NCBI GenBank assembly: GCA_902461565.1
Contig: CABPYL010000037.1
Coordinates: 1-33,084, forward strand
Direction: 5' to 3'
Length of the DNA stretch: 33,084 nt
Source of the DNA: an uncultured Porphyromonadaceae bacterium
Lineage (GTDB): Bacteria; Bacteroidota; Bacteroidia; Bacteroidales; Muribaculaceae
Positions 1 through 7,340 of the stretch are shown piece after piece (positions within the stretch are counted from its first letter, which is position 1; each line of letters starts with the position of its first letter). The position numbers were made by a program, and so were the translations under genes. The notes beneath the pieces are model-generated. The model was not told the DNA's origin, ran no database searches, and saw only the letters and a list, made by a program, of their open reading frames with translations.

Positions 1-55
1 ACAGCTCTTCCAATCCTTCAGGAAGGCACATCCATATTGTATCTGCGGTTTTCAT
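1..55 (-). CDS. Partial N-terminus, possibly of an ISAon1-type transposase
   Basis: An open reading frame starts with ATG at 53-55 and runs off the left edge, giving MKTADTIWMCLPEGLEEL. The L-P-E-G-L core near the N-terminus resembles the N-terminal region protein of ISAon1-family elements of Bacteroidetes, as far as I can recall that family. Eighteen residues cannot settle the assignment. Positions 88-128 just upstream hold an imperfect inverted repeat (GCACCGGA against TCCGGATGTGC), which would fit the end of an element but is not proof. The alternative is the start of an unrelated small protein. Confidence 0.35.
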   Translation of the reverse strand, partial: MKTADTIWMCLPEGLEEL

Positions 56-196
56 TCTGCAAATTTAACACTTTTCCCAAAATCCATGCACCGGAATTTC
101 GGCTTGAGCCTAAATAATCCGGATGTGCAAAATTATTTTTAATATTCCCCCAGACAACAGTTCCACCGGCGCCAGGAACTTCCGGCACAATAAAAA

Positions 197-256
197 CATA
201 AAACAGCCATAAGAACAGAAGCCGCGAAGTACTTCGGTTCTTATGGCTGTCTTATG
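197..256 (-). terminator. Long hairpin terminator of the DUF4301-DUF2807 operon
   Basis: Positions 203-216 and 237-250 form perfect 14-bp arms (ACAGCCATAAGAAC). One mismatch then allows five more pairs between 197-201 and 252-256. The loop itself contains a 12-nt palindrome at 225-236 (CGAAGTACTTCG). The hairpin begins five bases beyond the stop codon of the minus-strand gene ending at 261. The minus strand then reads TTTATGTTTTTA, as expected for factor-independent termination. Confidence 0.75.
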
Positions 257-260
257 TTCT

Positions 261-1052
261 TTAGTCGTTGAGGTTGGTTTCCACAGAGCCGGCAGTGCTG
301 CTCTTGATGGAGAAGTTGCGGGGGCAACGGATTTTGGCTGCGGTGCGGGCATTGGCACTGCCCTCCTTCACCTTGGCCCGGATATCGATTTTACCCGCAG
401 TATAGGCATCGGCAATCAGTATATCGGCACTGCCGGAATAAACGTTTATTTCACCCGAACTATATGCTTTCAGCCTTGCTTCCGGAGTCTCGATGTACTG
501 CATGTCAATACAGCCACTGCTCTGTGTCTGAGCCTCGAATTCCTTGGTGCAATATGCTTTCCACACTGTGATGTTGCCTGAGGTATATGTTTCGGCGTCT
601 AATTCGCCAGTGCGGATTGTATCCACCGTAACCTTGGCGGAAGTGCGGGCATAGAGGCTTACTTCGTCGGCGGCCATACTGTTCACCTTCACTTTTGCCG
701 AGGAGGTTGCCTCGATGGAACGGACCTTGCCCGAAAGTGTGAGCATGAAATCGTCGTTGTTCTTTAGCTTGATGGAGTTGTTCACCGAAATTTCAAGTTT
801 TCCATCCTTGACGGCGATACTCACTTTGTCGATTTTGCTTGCCGGGGCCGAAAGAACGGCTTTGCCGTTACTCTCGCCATATGCAAGCTCTACACTGATA
901 CCGTGCGTAAGGATGGCATCGAAGTCGCCGACGGTAATCTCTCGGGTAACAATTTTTTCCTGCTCTTTCTTTGATACCCTCTCCTTCGCCATAGCGGCAA
1001 ACGAAACAAGGAGGCAGGCAACGAGGGCTGCGATAAATCCAGTTTTCTTCAT
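261..1052 (-). CDS. DUF2807 (head GIN domain) putative auto-transporter adhesin-like protein
   Basis: A 263-residue exported protein. The ATG at 1050-1052 is chosen because it opens a clear signal peptide (MKKTGFIAALVACLLVSFAAMA). The longer open frame to 1307 lies inside the M18 gene and has no such start. After the signal the chain is a repetitive beta pattern in which short strands alternate with S/T/A-rich turns (SSAKVKV, TSAKVTVDT, TSGNITVW, SSGEINVYS, TAGKIDI). This is typical of the DUF2807/head-GIN beta-helix family, whose function is not established and which is usually placed in the periplasm or on the surface. It starts 7 nt after the stop of the M18 peptidase gene, so it is almost certainly its last operon partner, and a strong terminator follows. 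The family call is from the fold pattern; no substrate can be proposed. Confidence 0.8.
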   Translation of the reverse strand: MKKTGFIAALVACLLVSFAAMAKERVSKKEQEKIVTREITVGDFDAILTHGISVELAYGESNGKAVLSAPASKIDKVSIAVKDGKLEISVNNSIKLKNNDDFMLTLSGKVRSIEATSSAKVKVNSMAADEVSLYARTSAKVTVDTIRTGELDAETYTSGNITVWKAYCTKEFEAQTQSSGCIDMQYIETPEARLKAYSSGEINVYSGSADILIADAYTAGKIDIRAKVKEGSANARTAAKIRCPRNFSIKSSTAGSVETNLND

Positions 1053-1059
1053 AATGCGA

Positions 1060-2349
1060 TTAATACAGACTGTAGAATGTTGTAAATGCTTTGATTGTGC
1101 TGATGTGGTCGGCTGCGGACGCCGTCTCGCAGCACGAGTGCATCGCCCAAAGGAGCGCACCCATATCCACTCCACGCAGAGGCAGCTGCGAGGTAAGGAT
1201 ATTTCCGAGCGTAGAGCCGCCCGCCGAATCACTGTGGTTAACAAAGCTCTGGCAAGGCACTCCGGCGATCTCGCACACTCGGCGGAAAGCGGCGGCGCTG
1301 TCGGCATCGGTCATATACTTGCAGTTGGCGTTCACCTTTATGCACGGACCGCCGCCAAGCTCGGGATGATTGGTAGGATCGAATTTCTCGGGATAGTTCG
1401 GATGCAGCCCGTGGGCATTGTCGGCCGAAACCATGAACGATGCAGCCACCGAGCGCATGAAATCCTGCTCTTCACCACCTGCGCAGGCATTGATACGGCG
1501 AAAAATATGCTCTAAAATGGGCGAGCCTGCGCCCTGTTTGGTGCCGGAACCGGTTTCCTCGTTGTCGAACACGGCGAGTACGCGCGTGTGCTTCGATGGC
1601 TTGTCGGCGGCGGCAATCATCGCCATGAGACCGGCATGAACCATACTGAGATCGTCAAGGCGCCCGCTCATCACCATTTCATTCTCAAGGCCGGCTGTTG
1701 TGGCAGGCTGACAACTGTACAGCGACAAATCGTAATCAAGAATCTCCGCCGGATCAACGTCCAGGGCCTGCGAAATCAACGCGGGAACAAGACCGGCGGC
1801 ATCGTTGCAGTCCAGCGCCACCACCGGCAGCATATCCTTCTGCCTGGAAAGCTTGTTGCCGTCGTTCACTGCCCGGTTGAAATGGATGGCGAGATGCGGA
1901 ATCATCATCAGCGGACGGTTCACACGCATCAGCCTGAGCTGCGGACGCAGAGGGTCGGTGCTGCGCAGGGCCACTCGTCCGGCAACGGACAGGGGGCGAT
2001 CGAACCACGTGTAGAGTATCGGGCCGCCGTACACTTCGGTGTTCAGCTTCACGGTTCCGCCCTCGCAACGGATTGCACAGTTGGGCTTGAGGCGGAATCC
2101 GGGAGAATCGCTGTGCGCGGCAATGATGTCGAAACCGGCGCCGGGACCACCGTCGCCGACGACAAACGCAAAAATGGCAGAGCCGTTCTGCACCACATAG
2201 CGGCGGTCGCCGGCAGCGAGCGCCCACCTATCGCGCATATCGAGTTCGCGGAAACCTGCGCTTTCGAGCAGATTGCGGCAGGTATCGACCGCCCAGAAAT
2301 TCACGGGCGAGCGGTCCATAAAGTTCAAGAGGTCTGTGATATGGTTCAT
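1060..2349 (-). CDS. M18 family metalloaminopeptidase
   Basis: A 429-residue cytosolic dinuclear-zinc aminopeptidase of the M18 (aspartyl aminopeptidase-like) family, which removes N-terminal residues from peptides. The expected ligand motifs are in order: HSDSPG (His79), RLDD (Asp232), DNEETGSGT (catalytic and ligand Glu264/Glu265), SADNAHG (Asp310) and AMHS near the end (His403). Length matches the usual 430-450 residues. I start it at MNHITDLLNF because the ATG overlaps the TGA of the preceding DUF5063 gene by four bases (2346-2349), a typical coupled start. The 19-residue extension upstream would overlap that gene more deeply and carries no family sequence. Family M18 is secure; the exact residue preference is not visible. 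Confidence 0.93.
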   Translation of the reverse strand: MNHITDLLNFMDRSPVNFWAVDTCRNLLESAGFRELDMRDRWALAAGDRRYVVQNGSAIFAFVVGDGGPGAGFDIIAAHSDSPGFRLKPNCAIRCEGGTVKLNTEVYGGPILYTWFDRPLSVAGRVALRSTDPLRPQLRLMRVNRPLMMIPHLAIHFNRAVNDGNKLSRQKDMLPVVALDCNDAAGLVPALISQALDVDPAEILDYDLSLYSCQPATTAGLENEMVMSGRLDDLSMVHAGLMAMIAAADKPSKHTRVLAVFDNEETGSGTKQGAGSPILEHIFRRINACAGGEEQDFMRSVAASFMVSADNAHGLHPNYPEKFDPTNHPELGGGPCIKVNANCKYMTDADSAAAFRRVCEIAGVPCQSFVNHSDSAGGSTLGNILTSQLPLRGVDMGALLWAMHSCCETASAADHISTIKAFTTFYSLY

Positions 2350-2891
2350 TCGTTCAGAAGTGCTTGCGATTGATAAAGCATATTGGCGGCGCGCAGTGCC
2401 GAACACAAGGTTTCGGAAAGATAGTTGCGGAAACGAGATTTCAGATCGGCGAGGATATCGGGCAGCGCCTCGGAATCGGCGGCACCAACGGTAGCGGCGA
2501 AGTTGCCGAGTGCCTGAAAGATATCGGCAAGCTGCTCGGCCAGCGATACACCGACGGGCGTGTCGCTGAAGCGCATGTCCTGCACGGGGGTATCGAGGTA
2601 CACATCATATTCGCCGAGTACGGCGGCTATACCCTCGCGCACCATATCGTACTGCTCCTCGTTCACGCTGTCCATTATCGCTTCGGCGCCGTATTCGTCG
2701 TACGACTCGCCGTCGTCGCCTATGTAAGGCTTAACGTCGGCTATACCGATATATATTCTCGGGATATACCTCAGACACTCGCGCACGAACGCCTGAGGCT
2801 CGTGCTCGTGAGGCTGCGCAAGCACCTTGCAGAATTCTACCGAGAGTCCGGCAAGGCTAATGGCCTGCGGAGAGATGTTGCTGTCTTCCAT
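2346..2891 (-). CDS. DUF5063 domain-containing protein
   Basis: A 181-residue acidic, mostly helical soluble protein without signal peptide. Blocks such as FCKVLAQPHEH, ECLRYIPRIYIGIADV and DMRFSDTPVGVSLAEQLADI resemble the Bacteroidales DUF5063 family, whose role is unknown. The start is placed at MEDSNIS (ATG at 2889-2891). The longer frame to 2957 would overlap the end of nadD and begins with a non-conserved stretch. It lies 22 nt after nadD and its stop codon overlaps the M18 start (ATGA), so it is translationally linked to the peptidase. Function cannot be proposed beyond co-expression with nucleotide and NAD biosynthesis genes. Confidence 0.75.
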   Translation of the reverse strand: MEDSNISPQAISLAGLSVEFCKVLAQPHEHEPQAFVRECLRYIPRIYIGIADVKPYIGDDGESYDEYGAEAIMDSVNEEQYDMVREGIAAVLGEYDVYLDTPVQDMRFSDTPVGVSLAEQLADIFQALGNFAATVGAADSEALPDILADLKSRFRNYLSETLCSALRAANMLYQSQALLNE

Positions 2892-2913
2892 ATAATATTT
2901 GTCGCCGGCGTTT

Positions 2914-3489
2914 CTACTGGCGATACAGTTTGTTATCAATAATGTATTTGTACACACCGGCAGGCAGGAAATAACTCATGTTCTTTCCTTTGGCTATTGC
3001 CATGCGCACGAACGTGCTGGAAACGTAGGCCTGCGGCGCATCTATCACCTCCAGGCCCTCCACCGAACGCTTCTCCACGGGATATCCGGGACGGAGATAC
3101 ACCATTACGCCGTATTCATCGAGAATTCTGTGCGGGTCTTTCCAGCGCTCGAAAAGCTGCCAGTTGTCGCTGCCGATAACGAGCTTGAAACGCGCGTCCG
3201 GATAAAGGTCGCGCAGGGCGTCGAGAGTGTTGATGGTATACGACGGACGGGGCATGCTCAGTTCGATATCGCAAATATCGATATCGGGAGCGCCCTTTGC
3301 CGCAATCGAAAGCATAGCCAGGCGTTTGGTATCCGGCAGAAGATTTGCGGCGTCTTTCAAAGGATTCCTCGGCGAGAGAGTGAGCCACACCTTGTCCACG
3401 TATCCCCACTGGGTGAGATACGAAGCCAGCATCATGTGGCCGATGTGCACGGGGTTGAAAGAACCGCCCAAGATTCCTATGGTTTCCAT
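2914..3489 (-). CDS. nadD: Nicotinate-nucleotide adenylyltransferase
   Basis: A 191-residue cytosolic enzyme that adenylates nicotinate mononucleotide with ATP to give deamido-NAD, the penultimate step of NAD synthesis. The signature G-G-S-F-N-P-V-H-I-G-H is at residues 8-18, holding both HxxH histidines of the nucleotidyltransferase superfamily. The substrate-side motif VIGSDNW and the C-terminal SSTFVR, equivalent to ISxTxxR, are also present. The ATG at 3487-3489 is preferred over the TTG at 3501 because it lies directly before the conserved core and only five bases after the gmk stop. Adjacent gmk and nadD genes, as I recall, recur in Bacteroidales, which supports the call. Confidence 0.95.
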   Translation of the reverse strand: METIGILGGSFNPVHIGHMMLASYLTQWGYVDKVWLTLSPRNPLKDAANLLPDTKRLAMLSIAAKGAPDIDICDIELSMPRPSYTINTLDALRDLYPDARFKLVIGSDNWQLFERWKDPHRILDEYGVMVYLRPGYPVEKRSVEGLEVIDAPQAYVSSTFVRMAIAKGKNMSYFLPAGVYKYIIDNKLYRQ

Positions 3490-3494
3490 ACAGT

Positions 3495-4079
3495 TCAGCA
3501 AAGTTTGCCTAACTCGGTAAAGGCCTGCACAAGGTCATGCGTCTGTTGGACGGCTTCGGCGAGGTTGTCGTTTACTATACGGCGGTCGAATTCGGGCGCA
3601 CGCGAGAGTTCGTATGCCGCGCGGTCGATGCGAACGTCTATCACCTCCGGACTTTCGGTACCGCGGCTTTCCAGACGGTTGCGCAGCTCCTCCAGGGACG
3701 GTGGTTCGATGAATATTGTTATGGCGTCATTGCCGTAAAGCTGTTTCACACCCAAAGCGCCGTTTACATCGATATCGAGAATAATGTTATGGCCTTCGGA
3801 TGTGATGCGGTCCACCTCGCTGCGCAGAGTGCCGTAGAAACGTCCGGGATAGACTTCCTCGTATTCCACAAACTGATCCTCGGCGATAGCGTCGCGGAAC
3901 GCTTCTTCGGTCATGAAATAATAGTTCACTCCGTCGGCCTCGCCGGGACGCGGCGGACGCGTGGTAGCCGAAACGGCAAAACCGAGGTTAAGGTCGCCCG
4001 GCTCCATTATGCCGTTTATGATAGTGGATTTGCCGCACCCGGACGGTGCGGCAATCACTATTATTTTTCCTTTATCCAT
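3495..4079 (-). CDS. gmk: Guanylate kinase
   Basis: A 194-residue cytosolic kinase that transfers phosphate from ATP to GMP, giving GDP. The P-loop APSGCGKST covers residues 11-19. The GMP-binding segment follows (SATTRPPRPGEADGVNYYF, the usual S-x-T-T-R-x-x-R-x-G-E), then FVEYEEVYPGRFYGT and the lid/adenine region with LDIDVNGA. Length is normal for the family. It lies 24 nt after the DUF4301 gene and five bases before nadD, so it is the second gene of this operon. No anomaly is seen. Confidence 0.96.
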   Translation of the reverse strand: MDKGKIIVIAAPSGCGKSTIINGIMEPGDLNLGFAVSATTRPPRPGEADGVNYYFMTEEAFRDAIAEDQFVEYEEVYPGRFYGTLRSEVDRITSEGHNIILDIDVNGALGVKQLYGNDAITIFIEPPSLEELRNRLESRGTESPEVIDVRIDRAAYELSRAPEFDRRIVNDNLAEAVQQTHDLVQAFTELGKLC

Positions 4080-4103
4080 CAGATAAATTTTGGTTATGAA
4101 TAA

Positions 4104-5636
4104 TCACTGGTGTGCGGGACGCAGAAGGTCGTTCACCGTCTTGACGGGGTTGAACGTAGAGGCGGGAACTTCCACAAACACGGTGTTCCAGTTGCTCATG
4201 GCTCCGTTCCACAAACCGGGCAGCTCCAGGGCTCGCAGGTCGCGGCCACCCGCCGACTTCGACGATATGAAACCCGTCTGCGGGTCCACATACTTGGGAA
4301 GGTCGTATGCATTGCCGGAGAAGTCCTTGAGGTAGCAAACCAGATCCACGGGGTTGAAGTAGCCTGCCTGCTTCATCATCTCGGCGTTCTCGGGCTTCGA
4401 AAGGTCAATCTGGGTGGATTCAAGAATCTGCGGAGCAACGGTAGTGCCGTCGGACGACCATGCGTTATACGGACCGCCGCCGGGTTCGCCTTCGTTGCGC
4501 ACCATGCCGCACACGCGCAACGGACGACGGAAGATAGCCAGCAGGTTGTCGCGGCGGACGGCGGGATCGCAGGAAGGCTCGATGGCCTCGCAGCGGGTAA
4601 AGAGAATCTGCTCGCAGAAAGCCGTGGCGGCGTCGAGAGTGGCGGCGTCGGGACCGGAAGCAAGGGCAGCCTCCAGTTCGGCCATGCGGTCGCGCACAAG
4701 GAGCAGGAGACCGCCAACGAACTTTTTGTACTCGATGGTATCCTTGCGATGGGCGTCGCCCACGATATTGTCGATATTCTTGATAAATACAACGTCGGCG
4801 TTGACATCATTGAGGTTTTCGATAAGCGCACCGTGTCCACCGGGACGAAAAACGAGTTTGCCGGCGTCGTCGCGGAACAGTTCGTTGTCCGGGGTAACAG
4901 CGATAGTGTCGGTGGACGGTTTCTGCTCCGACAGCGATATATCGTACTTCACGCCGTAGCGTTTCTCCATTGCAGGCACAGCCTTGGAGATTTTCTCCTC
5001 GAACAGCTTGCGGTGGTTGGAGGAAACGGTGAAGTGCAGTTTCACTTTGCCTCCCTTGGAGGCTGCTGTCTGAGCGCCTTCGGCAAGCTGTTCCTCAAGA
5101 GCGGTGCGCACACCGTCGGTGTAGCGGTGGAAAGTGAGGAGCGCTTTGGGAAGCTGGCCGTAGTTCATGCCCTCGGGCAGAATTATAGCGCCCACGAGGT
5201 CTTTGAAACGACCTTCGGCTGTGAGTTCCTCGGGTGTTTTGCCGTAGAGCTTCGCGGTAACTTCCTTGAGCTGCCCGTAGAAGGCGAAATCTCCGATGTG
5301 CTCCACAAGCTGAGCCACAGGGCTGCCCTCGGCAGGCTTGTCCTCGGTGCCGTTGACAAAGGCAAAGAGGGCCTTGAACATGCGCGATGCCGCACCGGAA
5401 GCAGGCACAAACTTGAGCACATCGCCGCCGTCATTGAGGAAACGCTGCCAGCGCTCCAGGCACTGCTGCTTCATTGCGTCGTCGACAGGCAGAATGCCGT
5501 TGCCGACAGAAGCGGGCGAATCGATTGTGAGATACGGGAATCCGGTTTCGAAACGATGAAGCTGAGCTTCAACGGTTTCTTTGCTGATGCCTTTCGAACT
5601 GAGCTGTTCGAGATCGGCGGCGGTAAAGTTGGCCAT
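4104..5636 (-). CDS. DUF4301 family protein, probable diverged nucleotidyltransferase
   Basis: A 510-residue soluble protein without signal peptide, first gene of the gmk-nadD operon and matching DUF4301 in layout. Several stretches resemble UDP-sugar pyrophosphorylases. FVPASGAASRM (residues 76-86) occupies the place of the glycine-rich nucleotide loop. HFTVSSNHRKLFEE (201-214) resembles the T/S-rich substrate strand. FRPGGHGALIENLND (263-277), followed by ADVVFIKNIDN (280-290), resembles the G-H-G-D and N-x-D-N motifs. I therefore infer a GT-A-like fold acting on a nucleotide or sugar phosphate. The family name is fairly sure from general layout; the activity is inference. Start ATG at 5634-5636 lies about 25 nt from the predicted transcription start. 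Confidence 0.8.
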   Translation of the reverse strand: MANFTAADLEQLSSKGISKETVEAQLHRFETGFPYLTIDSPASVGNGILPVDDAMKQQCLERWQRFLNDGGDVLKFVPASGAASRMFKALFAFVNGTEDKPAEGSPVAQLVEHIGDFAFYGQLKEVTAKLYGKTPEELTAEGRFKDLVGAIILPEGMNYGQLPKALLTFHRYTDGVRTALEEQLAEGAQTAASKGGKVKLHFTVSSNHRKLFEEKISKAVPAMEKRYGVKYDISLSEQKPSTDTIAVTPDNELFRDDAGKLVFRPGGHGALIENLNDVNADVVFIKNIDNIVGDAHRKDTIEYKKFVGGLLLLVRDRMAELEAALASGPDAATLDAATAFCEQILFTRCEAIEPSCDPAVRRDNLLAIFRRPLRVCGMVRNEGEPGGGPYNAWSSDGTTVAPQILESTQIDLSKPENAEMMKQAGYFNPVDLVCYLKDFSGNAYDLPKYVDPQTGFISSKSAGGRDLRALELPGLWNGAMSNWNTVFVEVPASTFNPVKTVNDLLRPAHQ

Positions 5637-5668
5637 GATATATGTGTTTTAGTGATTTTTCGTGATTT

Positions 5669-5700
5669 CAAAATTACAAAATATCCCCGCATAATGCAAA
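5669..5700 (-). promoter_or_regulatory. Bacteroidetes-type promoter for DUF4301-gmk-nadD operon
   Basis: On the minus strand TTTG (complement of 5697-5700), a 20-nt spacer, then TAATTTTG (complement of 5669-5676). This fits the known Bacteroidetes pattern TTTG-N19-21-TAnnTTTG. It is placed just upstream of the DUF4301 start and just downstream of the preceding operon's terminator, which is where a promoter is expected. Confidence 0.65.
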
Positions 5701-5716
5701 TAAAAATGCGGAGACA

Positions 5717-5754
5717 CATAAAAATCCCCGACGACGCAGAGCGCTGCCGGGGAT
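5717..5754 (-). terminator. Terminator of the SusCD-phosphoesterase operon
   Basis: Arms ATCCCCG (5724-5730) and CGGGGAT (5748-5754) are perfect complements around a GC-rich 17-nt loop. On the minus strand the stem is followed by ATTTTTATGT. It lies 26 nt beyond the last gene of the locus (stop at 5780). Confidence 0.65.
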
Positions 5755-5779
5755 GCATAAAGTTTATCAGTATCAGGTT

Positions 5780-7312
5780 TTATTTTGCCTGTTTGATCTT
5801 CAGATTGTCGAGGAACCAGCGGTAAGCAGGAGCCGAATCTACAACCGGCCACTGAGCGTCGCAGTTGCGGATAGTGATTTTGGTGCCTTTCTTAATCTTT
5901 CCGGCAGGAATCTGGAAGCTTGCGTGCAGCCAGGAGTATGCCTCGTTTTCAACGTATGCGTGTGTGGGGACATCGTATGTATCAGTTTCAGCACCGTTGG
6001 TGAGGATAACCACAAGCTGGGTCGCATCCCACTTGCCGGAACCCTGGCGCTGCGAGCACCAGTCGAATTCGAAGATGGTATTCACGTCGGCTGGAACATC
6101 GACGTCGACAGGGATAATGATACCTGAATAGTAGCCTGTAAGACCGAACTTGAGATAGTTGGTCTGGAGGTAGGTCTGTTTATCCGGCGTGCGTTCGCTC
6201 TTGGAAGGAGCATGCGTAGCAATGATTTCATAACCCTTGGCGAGGACAGCGTCGTAAGCGGATACGCCATCCTCTGTCTTGGGAGTGGCGAGCTGAGGAG
6301 CGTTCGCTTCGGCATTGTTTTCTTCTACAGTGCTGCCGCAAGCGGTACCATTACCTATTGCAGCCCACGGAGCAAGCCATTCGAAGTCCTCGCTCCAGTA
6401 GATTACCTCATTGATGCCGAGGTCCTCGAAGGAGGTAACGACGAGATGAACAGCAGGAGCTGCGGTACCGCCGTACACACCTGTAAGCTTGAGGATATGA
6501 CCGTTCATTGTGGAAGCACTGAAGTCGGTTGTGGCATCGTCAATCATAACGGTGTACTTCTGATCGGCTACACTGAAGGTGGATCCGTCAAGAGCACCGG
6601 TAACAGTAACGTAGGTGCGCTTGGTAGATTTGTAGGTGTCGAGATTTGCTGTGATGTCCACAGGCTCGGGAGCTGCAGAAACCTTTGTGGCGGCAGTAAC
6701 CTCGGTAGCCTCGATATAAGATGCTTCCTGAGCGTCGACATACTTTGTGCCAAGCACATTCACGGCAGCGCCTACAGCAGGAGCTTCGGCACCGGTAACG
6801 TAAGCGACGTCGGTTCCGTCGGTAACGACGAAAGCGTTGCCGGAAGTAATTGCGAGAACGGTAAGGTCGTTGGCGATTACAACAGCCTCTTCCTCGGCGG
6901 CTTCAGCCTGTGCGAGAGTCATGGGAGCCACATCGCGGAACTTGTCGCCGTCCTGACGGATAACAACAACAGCGCGGGAAGCCTGAGTATTACCGTGGAA
7001 AACGACTTCGCCTTTTCGGGGATTGTCGAGAGCGCCGTCGCGCATGTTATCGGAAACAGCGATTGTTACCATAAGGTCGCCGCTGCCGCTTGTCTGCGAT
7101 ACGGTTACCCAGTCGGGAGCGTCGACAGTCCAGGTTGCGTCGGAAACGACGCGTATTTCCTGAGCGGGAGCGTTCTGTCCGTCGTAGTTGAGAACCTGGG
7201 CGCTTGTCAGGACTGCCTTTGCCACATCGGGCTCGTCGTCATCGCAGGAGGTTGCGGTAAACCCGAGGAAAACGATCAGTGCGGCAAGGATAATGTTTAT
7301 TTTCTTGTTCAT
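5780..7312 (-). CDS. BACON/DUF5689-like surface lipoprotein of a SusCD locus
   Basis: A 510-residue predicted lipoprotein with lipobox FTATSC (Cys23) followed by DDDEPD, the acidic pattern linked to surface export in Bacteroidetes. Domains in order: a BACON-like beta sandwich at about 35-120 (VVSDATWTVDAPDWVTVSQTSG... ending VVVIRQDG); an OB-like DUF5689-type region at about 125-300 (VTDGTDVAYVTGA, YVTVTGALDG, HILKLTGVYGG); and a C-terminal jelly-roll, carbohydrate-binding or anchor-like region from about 310 (YWSEDFEWLAPW... FLDNLKIKQ). It lies 28 nt after susD, the usual place for a SusE-like accessory binding protein. No catalytic motif is seen. I infer that it binds the locus substrate at the cell surface; the ligand is unknown. 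Confidence 0.75.
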   Translation of the reverse strand: MNKKINIILAALIVFLGFTATSCDDDEPDVAKAVLTSAQVLNYDGQNAPAQEIRVVSDATWTVDAPDWVTVSQTSGSGDLMVTIAVSDNMRDGALDNPRKGEVVFHGNTQASRAVVVIRQDGDKFRDVAPMTLAQAEAAEEEAVVIANDLTVLAITSGNAFVVTDGTDVAYVTGAEAPAVGAAVNVLGTKYVDAQEASYIEATEVTAATKVSAAPEPVDITANLDTYKSTKRTYVTVTGALDGSTFSVADQKYTVMIDDATTDFSASTMNGHILKLTGVYGGTAAPAVHLVVTSFEDLGINEVIYWSEDFEWLAPWAAIGNGTACGSTVEENNAEANAPQLATPKTEDGVSAYDAVLAKGYEIIATHAPSKSERTPDKQTYLQTNYLKFGLTGYYSGIIIPVDVDVPADVNTIFEFDWCSQRQGSGKWDATQLVVILTNGAETDTYDVPTHAYVENEAYSWLHASFQIPAGKIKKGTKITIRNCDAQWPVVDSAPAYRWFLDNLKIKQAK

Positions 7313-7340
7313 GATTGTTCGTTATTGAAATTGAACATTA

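Noticed and set aside
110..358. An 82-residue minus-strand frame
   Set aside because: It spans the hairpin terminator and overlaps the end of the DUF2807 gene out of frame, with no plausible protein features.
1053..1307. An N-terminal extension of the DUF2807 protein
   Set aside because: It would overlap the M18 gene by about 250 bp and bury the signal peptide in the middle of the protein. The ATG at 1052 is the natural start.
4110..5825. A 571-residue open frame on the plus strand
   Set aside because: It is the antisense shadow of the DUF4301 gene. It has a mixed hydrophobic composition without domain signs and crosses the opposite-strand promoter and terminator.
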